Below, piece by piece: positions 1-5,741 of a stretch of 5,741 bases of DNA. Each line of letters starts with the position of its first letter. The first letter of the stretch is position 1. Source of the DNA: Candidatus Fraserbacteria bacterium RBG_16_55_9 (lineage in GTDB: Bacteria > Bipolaricaulota > Bipolaricaulia > RBG-16-55-9); assembly GCA_001778455.1 (NCBI GenBank), contig MFGX01000025.1, positions 6,274 through 12,014 of the forward strand, in the 5' to 3' direction. A model generated the notes under the pieces. It was not told the DNA's origin. It did no database searches and was given only the letters and a program-made list of their open reading frames with translations. The position numbers and the translations under genes are program-made.

Positions 1-575
1 CACGCCTGACGTGATCCCGTGATGGGCAGATCATCGGCAAAGAGCAGGGCATCACCCGCCTGGAGCCCTGCTTGCTCTGCAGAGGATCCGGGTGCAAGAG
101 TCGAGATCGTTACGCGAAATCGCCCCGATATGTCGGGAATCGCCTCAGCCCGTAGCTCTCCTAGGAGTTGCTTGCTATTTGGAACCCAAGCAATGGGCAA
201 TCGCAGATCGCGGGGGGCATGCTCAATGGCCTCCCAAATGGCAGATACTTTGAACACAGCTTGTCCGGCAACGTGAGTGAGCGCATCCCCTTGGCGAAGA
301 CCCAGTTTCTCCGCTGTCGAGTTCGGGGCAACTTGAGCCAGCGTCACATAGGGATAATATCCTTGCTGTCCGCCTGTGCTGGCCTGCAAGCTCCGTAGCG
401 ATAGAGAAAGCCCAGCATCCGCTGTGGCGCGCATGGCGACCAATCGCCAACTATTGAGACCTGTTGTGATCAGGAGGACAGCCATCACCAGCAGGCCCAG
501 CCCCAGCGAGCCAGCAGCCACGAAGGCAAACAGCGCGCCCTTGCCCCGACGCCACACACGTCTTACTCCACTCAC
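1..575 (-). CDS. Membrane-anchored tandem PDZ protein in the pstA position (probable PstA with PDZ insertion); C-terminus outside window
   Basis: Open frame of 191 codons from GTG at 575 to the left edge without a stop. The GTG overlaps the pstC stop (GTGA), and AGAGG lies 5 bases upstream, which fixes the start. Residues 5-12 are basic (RRVWRRGK) and residues 13-38 form one hydrophobic helix, giving a cytoplasmic N-terminus and an extracytoplasmic remainder. Residues 72-142 look like a PDZ domain: YYPYV as the carboxylate-binding strand, then APNSTAEKLGLRQGD and a GQAV turn. Residues 152-191 begin a second one (APGSSAEQAGLQAGD), cut by the window edge. The position after pstS-pstC predicts the second permease, PstA, whose first helix is normally followed by an extracytoplasmic segment, so PDZ domains inserted there is my preferred reading. 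The five remaining permease helices are not visible. A separate PDZ protein between pstC and pstA is the alternative. No HExxH occurs, so an RseP-type site-2 protease start is unlikely. Confidence 0.82.
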   Translation of the reverse strand, partial: MSGVRRVWRRGKGALFAFVAAGSLGLGLLVMAVLLITTGLNSWRLVAMRATADAGLSLSLRSLQASTGGQQGYYPYVTLAQVAPNSTAEKLGLRQGDALTHVAGQAVFKVSAIWEAIEHAPRDLRLPIAWVPNSKQLLGELRAEAIPDISGRFRVTISTLAPGSSAEQAGLQAGDALLFADDLPITGSRQA

Positions 576-1477
576 TCGTACCTCTCACGAAAACGACGGA
601 CGATGAAATAACTGGCGACATTGAGCGTCAACGTCATCACGAAGAGCAAGAGCCCGATGGCAAAGAGAGCCGACCAGATGAAGGCCGTGGCCTCGTGATC
701 TCCCGTGGCGATGTTGACAATGGTGGTGGTCAGCGCCATCATGGGTTGTGTTGGGTCGGGAGGCCATGCGGGAGTGCGTCCGGCGGCGAGCGCCACGATC
801 ATCGTCTCGCCGATGGCACGGGACATGGCCAGAATAAACGCGGCACCAATGCCCGAAAAGGCCGCTGGGATCACAACACGGGTGACCACCTCGAACTTGG
901 TGGCTCCCAGCGCGTAGGCTGCCTCTCTTAGTGAACGAGGCACTGCGTATAACACATCTTCGCTGAGTGATGCCACGAGCGGCAGGATCATGAATCCCAT
1001 CACTAGCCCAGCGGAGAGTCCGTTCCAGAACCCGATCTCTGGGATGATCCCCTGTAGCAGAGGCGTGACAAAGCGCAGTGCGAAGAACCCATAGACGACC
1101 GTGGGAATACCAGCCAGTAGCTCTAGCGCGGGCTTTACGGTGCGCCTTGCTCGCTCTGGAGCGTATTCGCTGAGGAAGACAGCACTTAGGATGCCGAGAG
1201 GCAAGGCGACGATCAGAGCAATCGCCGTAATGACGAGGGTATCGGCAATGAGAGCGAACACCCCGTAGCTCTGTGGCACGGTGAGCGGAGCCCAGCGGAG
1301 AGAGCTAAGAAACTCCCAGGGCGAGACCTTTTGGAAGAAGGGTAGGCTACCCAGAAGAAATGTGCCGATGGTGACCAGAGTGATCACTACGGCTGCGAGA
1401 CCGCAGGCGAAGAGAAGGCCCCGGATGAGGCCCTCTTTCACATAGCGTCCGCGGGGTCCGTGCAGCGAGACTTTCAT
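572..1477 (-). CDS. pstC: Phosphate ABC transporter permease PstC
   Basis: Inner-membrane permease of 301 residues, a normal PstC length, forming half of the phosphate channel with PstA. Hydrophobic helices are visible at about 17-43, 71-104, 117-145, 151-172, 202-231 and 266-293. The EAA loop that contacts the ATPase PstB is at 185-204 (EAAYALGATKFEVVTRVVIP), and the PstC/PstA-type RAIGETM sequence follows at 220-226. The PTVVYG stretch at 125-130 is also typical of the family. The ATG is chosen because it overlaps the pstS stop in ATGA and gives a short basic cytoplasmic tail before helix 1. No strong Shine-Dalgarno precedes it, so translation probably depends on coupling to pstS. PstC and PstA are paralogues, but the long loop between helices 1 and 2 and the position right after pstS favour PstC. 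Confidence 0.95.
   Translation of the reverse strand: MKVSLHGPRGRYVKEGLIRGLLFACGLAAVVITLVTIGTFLLGSLPFFQKVSPWEFLSSLRWAPLTVPQSYGVFALIADTLVITAIALIVALPLGILSAVFLSEYAPERARRTVKPALELLAGIPTVVYGFFALRFVTPLLQGIIPEIGFWNGLSAGLVMGFMILPLVASLSEDVLYAVPRSLREAAYALGATKFEVVTRVVIPAAFSGIGAAFILAMSRAIGETMIVALAAGRTPAWPPDPTQPMMALTTTIVNIATGDHEATAFIWSALFAIGLLLFVMTLTLNVASYFIVRRFRERYE
581..585 (-). promoter_or_regulatory. Ribosome binding site for the PDZ/PstA-like gene
   Basis: AGAGG on the minus strand lies inside the end of pstC, 5 bases before the GTG at 575. It supports this non-ATG start and translational coupling with pstC. The next in-frame ATG codons fall inside the membrane helix (residue 31) or after it (residue 48), so they are poor starts. 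Confidence 0.6.
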
Positions 1478-2616
1478 TGTTGGCCGCAGTGGCCTTCGTA
1501 GATCTCTCTGATCTTCTCTCCGTCAAGCCCTGAGATGGTTCCTCCGAAGGCCGTACCCGTGACGCGCTTATCCCAACATCGTCGGGCTGCGTCACGCAGC
1601 TCACTAGAGATGTTGACGTACCCGACATCCTGCATGAATTCGTCGTTTCCGAGGATGTTCTCGGTGAGATAGTAATCCACAAAGGCGTCGATGGCCTCGC
1701 GCTGAGCGGATTGAGCGTTGGTGTAGATGAAGAGTGGGCGGCTGAGTGGACTGTACTGGAAGCTCAGGATGGTGTCTAGGCTCGGCAGGACGCCTTGGCA
1801 AGTGCCGCCGGCGTTCGCGAGGGGTTGTTTGTTGTTGGCAGTCCGGCGGGCGTTGATCTGATCCAATACACTTTGAGCTGCATCGATCAATGTCCGTCGC
1901 GGATCGATCGCCACAGCTTGCACCAATTCTTGATTGTTGAGGAAGAAGGCAAAGCCGAAATACGTCAAGGCAAAGACGTTTTGACCCGTCTGCTCAGCGA
2001 GCAATTGGTCTTCCTCGGTGCCGAAGTAGTCGGAACGGGTGTCTCCGGTCGCCCGATTGACCACCTCGGTGAAGAAGTCAAATGTGCCTGACGTCTCCGC
2101 AGCGCCCGAGAGCGTGATACCCGCATTGGCAAAGCGGCTGCCCAGCTGGTTCCAGATGGTAATGAAGCCTTCGGCCTCGCGAGACCAGAGCAGTTCCAAC
2201 TCGCCCACGGTCATGCAGGGCTGACCGCCCTGGAAGATCTGGGTAGCGTGGTCGACGGCCACGGTGAGCCCATCGAAGGCAACCAGTGACTCGATGTACT
2301 CAATGCCGTTCTGGTTGGCACTGTCGATCTCGGAAGTCTTGATCGTGCGGGAGGCGTCAGAGATATCCGTCTCCTTCGCCAAGAAGCGGCGGAAGCCACC
2401 ACTGGTGCCGCTGACGCCCACGGAGACTCTTACGTCAGGGCGAATCTTGACGAAGTCGGCTGCCACAGCCTGAGTGATCGGTCCTACGGTGCTGGAGCCG
2501 TCGACGATGACGTCCTTCGAATCGGTGGCTGCCGTCGGCTGGGAGAGCGACGATGTTCCCATGAGCCCGATGAGCAGCAGTCCCAGCCCTGCTGTGATGA
2601 TCTGTCGAATCTGCAT
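1474..2616 (-). CDS. pstS: Phosphate ABC transporter substrate-binding protein PstS
   Basis: Periplasmic phosphate-binding protein of 380 residues that delivers phosphate to the PstC-PstA channel. Residues 1 to about 26 form a Sec signal peptide with a QIRQ start, a hydrophobic core at 7-20 and a polar SSLSQ end. There is no lipobox cysteine, so the protein is probably soluble or retained by an uncleaved helix. Family motifs are DGSSTVGP (39-46), SGTSGGF (69-75), DISDASR (84-90), ETSGTFDFF (174-182) and SPLSRPLFIYT (289-299). The mature part has four cysteines (134, 273, 347, 377), an even number compatible with disulfides. The residues before SGT, which in Escherichia coli PstS include the ligand-contacting Arg135 and Asp137, read A-A-E-T here. 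An AGGAGG 10 bases upstream supports the ATG. It is the first gene of the minus-strand operon and is divergent from the PhoU-type regulator. Confidence 0.96.
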   Translation of the reverse strand: MQIRQIITAGLGLLLIGLMGTSSLSQPTAATDSKDVIVDGSSTVGPITQAVAADFVKIRPDVRVSVGVSGTSGGFRRFLAKETDISDASRTIKTSEIDSANQNGIEYIESLVAFDGLTVAVDHATQIFQGGQPCMTVGELELLWSREAEGFITIWNQLGSRFANAGITLSGAAETSGTFDFFTEVVNRATGDTRSDYFGTEEDQLLAEQTGQNVFALTYFGFAFFLNNQELVQAVAIDPRRTLIDAAQSVLDQINARRTANNKQPLANAGGTCQGVLPSLDTILSFQYSPLSRPLFIYTNAQSAQREAIDAFVDYYLTENILGNDEFMQDVGYVNISSELRDAARRCWDKRVTGTAFGGTISGLDGEKIREIYEGHCGQQ

Positions 2617-2626
2617 CGAAAGTGAA

Positions 2627-2632
2627 CCTCCT
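2627..2632 (-). promoter_or_regulatory. Ribosome binding site of pstS
   Basis: Perfect AGGAGG on the minus strand, 10 bases before the pstS ATG at 2616. It fits high expression of the binding protein relative to the coupled permease genes, which have weaker sites. Confidence 0.88.
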
Positions 2633-2651
2633 ATATAAGTTTGATGTTGTG

Positions 2652-2680
2652 ACTATATATTGCGGTGTCAAGCCGAACAA
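2652..2680 (-). promoter_or_regulatory. Candidate pstS operon promoter
   Basis: On the minus strand, TTGTTC (2680-2675) and TATAGT (2657-2652) are separated by 17 bases: a 3/6 match to the -35 hexamer and a 5/6 match to the -10. This predicts a start near 2645 and a leader of about 30 bases containing the AGGAGG. An alternative uses the perfect TTGACA at 2671-2666 with CAACAT (2649-2644) at 16 bases, which has a better -35 but a poorer -10. The weak -35 of the first reading is what one expects for an activated, phosphate-starvation promoter, but that is inference. Confidence 0.4.
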
Positions 2681-2698
2681 TGGCCGCATCCTTGTCAA
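2666..2698 (-). repeat. Pair of TTGACA direct repeats upstream of pstS, possible regulator-binding half sites
   Basis: Two identical TTGACA hexamers lie on the minus strand at 2698-2693 and 2671-2666, 27 bases apart start to start. They flank the TTGTTC of the candidate pstS promoter. The upstream copy is embedded in the odd palindrome CTTG-N-CAAG (2691-2699). PhoP boxes of Gram-positive bacteria are repeats of similar TT-A-C-A hexamers, but with about 11-base periodicity, which this spacing does not match. The role is therefore open. Confidence 0.3.
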
Positions 2699-2755
2699 GT
2701 GATGAGAACGATAGTTCTGATCTGGTTTTCTGGAAATCCGTTCTATGTAGATACT

Positions 2756-2768
2756 CTATAATCTATAG
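2756..2768 (+). promoter_or_regulatory. Candidate -10 of the PhoU-type regulator gene, inside a small palindrome
   Basis: A perfect TATAAT lies at 2757-2762, 46 bases before the ATG at 2809, inside the inverted repeat CTATA-ATC-TATAG. No good -35 is found 15-19 bases upstream (the region reads GGAAATCCG), and there is no TG extension. The promoter may be weak, need an activator, or be blocked by a protein binding the palindrome. The start would be near 2769. Confidence 0.45.
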
Positions 2769-2794
2769 TGCTGTCCATATTGCTCATGAGGCTC

Positions 2795-2800
2795 TGGAGG
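2795..2800 (+). promoter_or_regulatory. Ribosome binding site of the PhoU-type regulator gene
   Basis: TGGAGG ends 8 bases before ATG 2809. This decides the start: the same frame is open upstream to an ATG at 2665, but that extension of 48 residues crosses the promoter region, has no family resemblance and lacks a comparable site. A GTG at 2803 is too close to the site. Confidence 0.8.
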
Positions 2801-2808
2801 TCGTGACC

Positions 2809-3822
2809 ATGAAAGAGTCTAGACTCGCTCAAGAACAGCGAATTCTCGGTACCACCGCCGGGGGCAACACGTACATGATCACCCTGCCTAAGCAATGGAT
2901 TGACCGGTTAGGGTTAAAAAAAGGGGATCCACTCACGCTGGTCCAAGTCGGTTCGGGTATCTACTTTTATCAGGCGCACGAGCGGAAATCGGAAGCGACT
3001 CGCACCCAGCTCAGAGCGGAAGAGGAGCTTTCGGGCGAGGCGCTCGTTCGCGCCCTCCTATCGCTCTATATTGCTGGCTTTGACGTCATCGAAGTCGTTG
3101 GCCCCATTACCGAGGAACAGCGCAAGGTGGTAAGAGAGGCGACTCAGCGCCTGATCGGCGAGATCCTCCAGGAGACCGACGAACGGCTCCTCATACAGAC
3201 CCTGCGAGATCCCGAGGTGCTCTCTGTACCGCAACTGCTAGAGTACATCTACGAAAACGCGGCAGAGATGTGGAAGGAAGCGGCGGATGCGCTCCTCGAG
3301 GGACATCCCAAGAAAGCGAGCCGTGTGATTCAACGAGACGAACGGGTGGATCGTTTCTACCTGCGGCTCTCGCGCCAGCTCTATGCGACGCTGCGGGACC
3401 CTCTTGCGGAAGTGGAGCGCGGGGTCTCACGGGTGGATTTCTTCAACATTCATCTTGTGGCGCGCCAGTTGGAGCGTGTGGCCGATCACGCCGTCAAGGT
3501 CGCTCATGAGGCTCAGGCTCTCGCAGAGAAAGGGCACAAGCTCGATTCCGAGCTCATGACCCAACTGGCGAAAGTGAGGGGTGATGTGCAGCAGCTCTTG
3601 GCTAAAGCGATGGCAGCCTTTACACATCTGAGTGGTGAGGAGGCTCATCAGGCTCTCGCAATGCTCAGCCCGATCGAAAGGCTCTTAAAAAAGCTCGATG
3701 AAAGGGTGCTGGATCTCAAGGATCCCCATTTGGCCATCGTGGTGGACAGCCTGGGCAGGGTCAAGGACTACTCCGCGAACATTGCAGAGGTGGCCCTGAA
3801 CGCCGAGGCTCTCCGGCGCTGA
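2809..3822 (+). CDS. AbrB/SpoVT-PhoU fusion, phosphate transport regulator
   Basis: Cytoplasmic protein of 337 residues. Residues 11-55 resemble an AbrB/SpoVT (MazE-like) swapped-hairpin DNA-binding domain: RILGTTAGGNTYMITLPKQW, then LGLKKGDPLTLV. A linker (about 58-75) and an alpha/beta segment (76-125, with FDVIEVVGPI) lead to the PhoU region. The PhoU part has two helical halves. The first, about 140-240, contains DERVD (177-181) and RQLERVADHAV (219-229), matching the acidic metal-binding helices of PhoU. The second, about 250-335, contains DERVLDL (297-303) and GRVKDYSANIAEV (316-328). Classical bacterial PhoU is about 220-240 residues and lacks the DNA-binding domain, so this is the longer form common in archaea. 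PhoU proteins act with PstB and a sensor kinase to restrain phosphate uptake. Divergence from pstS and the added domain suggest direct control of the shared intergenic region (inference). No kinase or response regulator gene is visible. Confidence 0.93.
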   Translation: MKESRLAQEQRILGTTAGGNTYMITLPKQWIDRLGLKKGDPLTLVQVGSGIYFYQAHERKSEATRTQLRAEEELSGEALVRALLSLYIAGFDVIEVVGPITEEQRKVVREATQRLIGEILQETDERLLIQTLRDPEVLSVPQLLEYIYENAAEMWKEAADALLEGHPKKASRVIQRDERVDRFYLRLSRQLYATLRDPLAEVERGVSRVDFFNIHLVARQLERVADHAVKVAHEAQALAEKGHKLDSELMTQLAKVRGDVQQLLAKAMAAFTHLSGEEAHQALAMLSPIERLLKKLDERVLDLKDPHLAIVVDSLGRVKDYSANIAEVALNAEALRR

Positions 3823-3861
3823 AGATCCTCGCGAAATAGTCATCTTTCATAGATTCTCCTC

Positions 3862-3891
3862 TTGACAGCATATACCCTTTAGCATTATAAT
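3862..3891 (+). promoter_or_regulatory. Strong consensus promoter of the lipoprotein gene
   Basis: TTGACA (3862-3867) and TATAAT (3886-3891) match the sigma-70 consensus at all 12 positions with an 18-base spacer. The predicted start near 3898 gives a leader of about 38 bases. It begins 40 bases after the regulator's stop codon, so the lipoprotein can be expressed independently. No clear terminator hairpin with a U-run is seen between the two genes, so read-through is also possible. Confidence 0.85.
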
Positions 3892-3915
3892 CACTTAGAA
3901 CCACATTCCTAGTTT

Positions 3916-3928
3916 GGAGGTAAGGAGG
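3916..3928 (+). promoter_or_regulatory. Doubled ribosome binding site of the lipoprotein gene
   Basis: GGAGG (3916-3920) is followed directly by AAGGAGG (3922-3928). The second is 7 bases before ATG 3936, an ideal spacing that fixes the start. The first copy is about 15 bases away and could serve as a standby site. Confidence 0.85.
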
Positions 3929-3935
3929 CAGAAGT

Positions 3936-5741
3936 ATGCGCATCTTTCATCTCAGCGGCCTACTGGGAGTCTTCTTGTTATTCACAACGTTCTTGACGGG
4001 CTGTTCGCTCTTCATGCCGGAGGAAAGTTCGCTGCCGACAGCTGGGATGGAAGAACTTACGGTGTCCACTCCATGGCTGATCGCTTCCCAAGGCGAAGAA
4101 GAGCCTGCGGTCTGCGAGGAGAATCTTAGCCGTGCCGAGTCCCGTCAGGAAGCCACAGAGGCTCTCAAAGAAGAAGGGGAAGCTCAGGTCCTCAAGCAAG
4201 CACTGGCCTCTCTAGGTAAGAAGTTGTCTGCCTTTCGAGCACAGGGCTGTGTGGTTAAAGAAGAGGAGCTAAGCGATTCTACCTCGCAAGGTTTGAGGGC
4301 TCAGGGGGACGAAAGCGAGACCATCTTAGTGGAAGTGCCCGCGGGCTCTGATGCCGCACTCTACATTGTGGAATCCGGAGAGGAAGGAAACTACTGGGCA
4401 TCGCTCAAGCGGACGGTGCCAGGCGGCAAAAGGCTCGTCCACATGGAAGTGAGCTTGGAAGGCGATGGCGGAGTCCAAGGACTGAGCGCGGATATGGATA
4501 GCGTGAGCCTCTTTCTGCCGGATGCGGAAGGGACTCAGGAGGTCGTCGATCAAGTCAGACAGGTGCTGCAGGAATCTGGGGCAGCAAGCGCCAGCCTCAG
4601 GGCGATGGATGCATCGGGAGAGCTAGACTGGTCCAAGGCCGAAGTGGTGCTCCTAAATGAAGAAGAAGGAGAGGCAGATGGGCTGGTAGCCGTGCCTCGG
4701 GTAGAGGCCATGGGGCAAGCGCTCTGGGGGCAGCCGGTTCGGATACCCAGCGTGGTTACTCAGGTGCGCGTGCAACTGGAAGATTCCCAAGCAGGGCCGC
4801 AATCGAGACCAAAACTGAAAGTGCCTCCACAGACCCCGCAGGAAAAGAAGGCCGCAAACCCGTTCAAGTACTGTCCGTTTCAATACTACGGAAACCTCTC
4901 GAACTTTCGTGAGATCCTCTGTCGCGCGTGGGAAATGATGGAGCCAGAGAAGGTTCGACAGCTGATCTTCAACCAAGGAATGATGAGCTTGACGAAGGTG
5001 CACAACCAGGCGATGCAATCCAACCAAGCCTCCGGTAGCGGGGCCATCGGCATAGCCGGTCCCGAGGGGAACCTCATTGTAGCAGGAGTGAAGAATCCGG
5101 ACGTTGCAAAGCTAATGCAGCTTTATGAGACGATCGTCAAGAACCGAGGCTTGCAAGTCGAAAGTCAGGATATCCCCACTATTCTCATGAGAGAAATCCT
5201 GAAACGACTCGGCGTGCCCGCCTTCATCATAAGCCTGATCTTCGATGCCGTAGAGTATTGGCAGCATTTGAATGATGCACAGCGCAATGAAATCAAGAAC
5301 ATCCTGCTCAACCTGAAGCTCCAGCTGGTCAATCCTGATCAACTTAGACAGGAGCTGGAAAACCGCTACAACGACACCCCAGCCTTCCGAGAGCTCGTAG
5401 ACAAGATGGTAGCTCAACTGAGGACGAGTCTTCCCAATCTATCTCCAGACGAGCTTCGGGCAGAAGCTTTCGAGATCTTCTACCACTACTTAAGCAGTCT
5501 TGCCCAATCAGGCAACCTGACTCTAGGCGATCGAGCATTGGACATGTTCGGCGTAGGAGTGGTCATTGCTTTTGGTCTGTTGGACAAGTTGATCGATCCA
5601 TCGCTGGCTGGCTCGATGCTGCTAGCGCTCCAAGGGCTCGCCAATAGCGGCGTGAAAGACCTTGAAGTGCTAGTTATCTACCTGGCCATCTGCGCAGCCC
5701 AAGTCGTCTATGATACGAACGTTGGTATGGGAGCTGAAGGA
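3936..5741 (+). CDS. Large lipoprotein of unknown function; C-terminus outside window
   Basis: Open frame of 602 codons to the right edge without a stop. Residues 1-22 are a lipoprotein signal peptide ending in the lipobox LTGC (20-23). Cys23 would be lipidated, and Ser24 follows, so there is no Asp+2 retention signal of the E. coli type. A charged, probably helical region spans 60-112 (Cys60, Cys105). A beta-rich region follows from about 128 to 280, containing ILVEVPAGSDAALYIV (130-145) and SLFLPDAEG (191-199). A proline- and lysine-rich linker at 283-308 leads to a mainly helical C-terminal domain from 310, with Cys313, Cys329, a Gly-rich IAGPEGNLIVAG (373-384) and hydrophobic stretches at 427-438, 537-549 and 576-591. 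The last ones may be buried or membrane-associated helices. I do not recognise the family. The gene has its own promoter, so a phosphate role is suggested only by proximity. Base composition and codon use look like the neighbours, with no sign of recent transfer. Confidence 0.88.
   Translation, partial: MRIFHLSGLLGVFLLFTTFLTGCSLFMPEESSLPTAGMEELTVSTPWLIASQGEEEPAVCEENLSRAESRQEATEALKEEGEAQVLKQALASLGKKLSAFRAQGCVVKEEELSDSTSQGLRAQGDESETILVEVPAGSDAALYIVESGEEGNYWASLKRTVPGGKRLVHMEVSLEGDGGVQGLSADMDSVSLFLPDAEGTQEVVDQVRQVLQESGAASASLRAMDASGELDWSKAEVVLLNEEEGEADGLVAVPRVEAMGQALWGQPVRIPSVVTQVRVQLEDSQAGPQSRPKLKVPPQTPQEKKAANPFKYCPFQYYGNLSNFREILCRAWEMMEPEKVRQLIFNQGMMSLTKVHNQAMQSNQASGSGAIGIAGPEGNLIVAGVKNPDVAKLMQLYETIVKNRGLQVESQDIPTILMREILKRLGVPAFIISLIFDAVEYWQHLNDAQRNEIKNILLNLKLQLVNPDQLRQELENRYNDTPAFRELVDKMVAQLRTSLPNLSPDELRAEAFEIFYHYLSSLAQSGNLTLGDRALDMFGVGVVIAFGLLDKLIDPSLAGSMLLALQGLANSGVKDLEVLVIYLAICAAQVVYDTNVGMGAEG

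Noticed and set aside
1..575. RseP-like (M50) site-2 protease as the identity of the PDZ gene
   Set aside because: The N-terminal helix contains no HExxH zinc motif, and the operon position points to PstA. RseP begins with the catalytic helix before its PDZ pair.
19..606. Plus-strand frames of 70-85 codons at the left end
   Set aside because: They are antisense to the PDZ/PstA-like gene, which has a coupled start, a membrane helix and recognisable motifs. The plus-strand products look random.
1347..1682. 111-codon minus-strand frame across the pstS-pstC junction
   Set aside because: It is a frame-shifted reading of two clear genes. Its product is rich in Ser, Arg and Thr without motifs.
2665..2808. 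48-residue N-terminal extension of the PhoU-type gene from ATG 2665
   Set aside because: It runs across the promoter candidates of both divergent genes, has no Shine-Dalgarno and no family similarity. TGGAGG before ATG 2809 and the AbrB-domain start right after it support the shorter protein.
3513..3660. 13-base repeat TCAGGCTCTCGCA at 3513-3525 and 3648-3660 within the PhoU-type gene
   Set aside because: Both copies are in the same frame and encode the QALA turns of two PhoU helices. Short similar helices with shared codon preference explain it without a mobile or regulatory role.
3804..3831. Possible terminator after the PhoU-type gene (CGAGG with CCTCG)
   Set aside because: The stem is only 5 bp with an 18-base loop, overlaps the end of the gene and has no U-run after it.
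4653..5027. 124-codon minus-strand frame opposite the lipoprotein
   Set aside because: It lies wholly inside the 602-codon plus-strand gene, has no ribosome site or signal and a low-quality, His/Leu/Arg-rich composition typical of an antisense shadow.

Overview
The window is a bacterial phosphate-uptake locus with a long, unrecognised lipoprotein gene beside it. Bacterial origin is indicated by Shine-Dalgarno sequences, a textbook sigma-70-type promoter (TTGACA, 18 bp, TATAAT), a Sec signal peptide and a lipobox. The sequence is moderately GC-rich and almost fully coding. The regulator fuses an AbrB/SpoVT (MazE-like) DNA-binding domain to PhoU, an architecture best known from archaea and several deep-branching or thermophilic bacterial lineages. 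PstS has no lipidation cysteine, which fits a diderm better than a typical Gram-positive. I cannot place the organism in a phylum from this window.

Layout. Minus strand, read right to left: pstS (2616-1474), pstC (1477-572), then a third gene starting with GTG at 575 and running off the left edge. The junctions are a 4-base ATGA overlap and a 4-base GTGA overlap, so this is a tightly coupled operon. The third gene sits where pstA is expected. Its visible 191 residues are one membrane helix followed by one complete and one incomplete PDZ-like domain, which is not an ordinary PstA N-terminus. Plus strand, divergent from pstS: a 337-residue AbrB-PhoU protein (2809-3822), separated from pstS by a 192-bp intergenic region that carries both sets of start signals. 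After a 113-bp gap containing a near-perfect promoter and a doubled Shine-Dalgarno comes a lipoprotein gene (3936 to beyond 5741, at least 602 residues) that I cannot assign to a family.

How the parts work together. PstS captures phosphate outside the inner membrane. PstC plus a PstA-like partner form the channel, and the ATPase PstB, not visible here, presumably lies beyond the left edge. The PhoU-type protein would monitor or restrain the transporter, and its DNA-binding domain could let it act directly on the divergent promoters (inference). The lipoprotein has its own strong promoter and may be functionally unrelated. The most unusual item is the tandem PDZ region in the PstA position. 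All stretches between genes are under 200 bp, and no RNA genes, insertion sequences or CRISPR arrays were seen.
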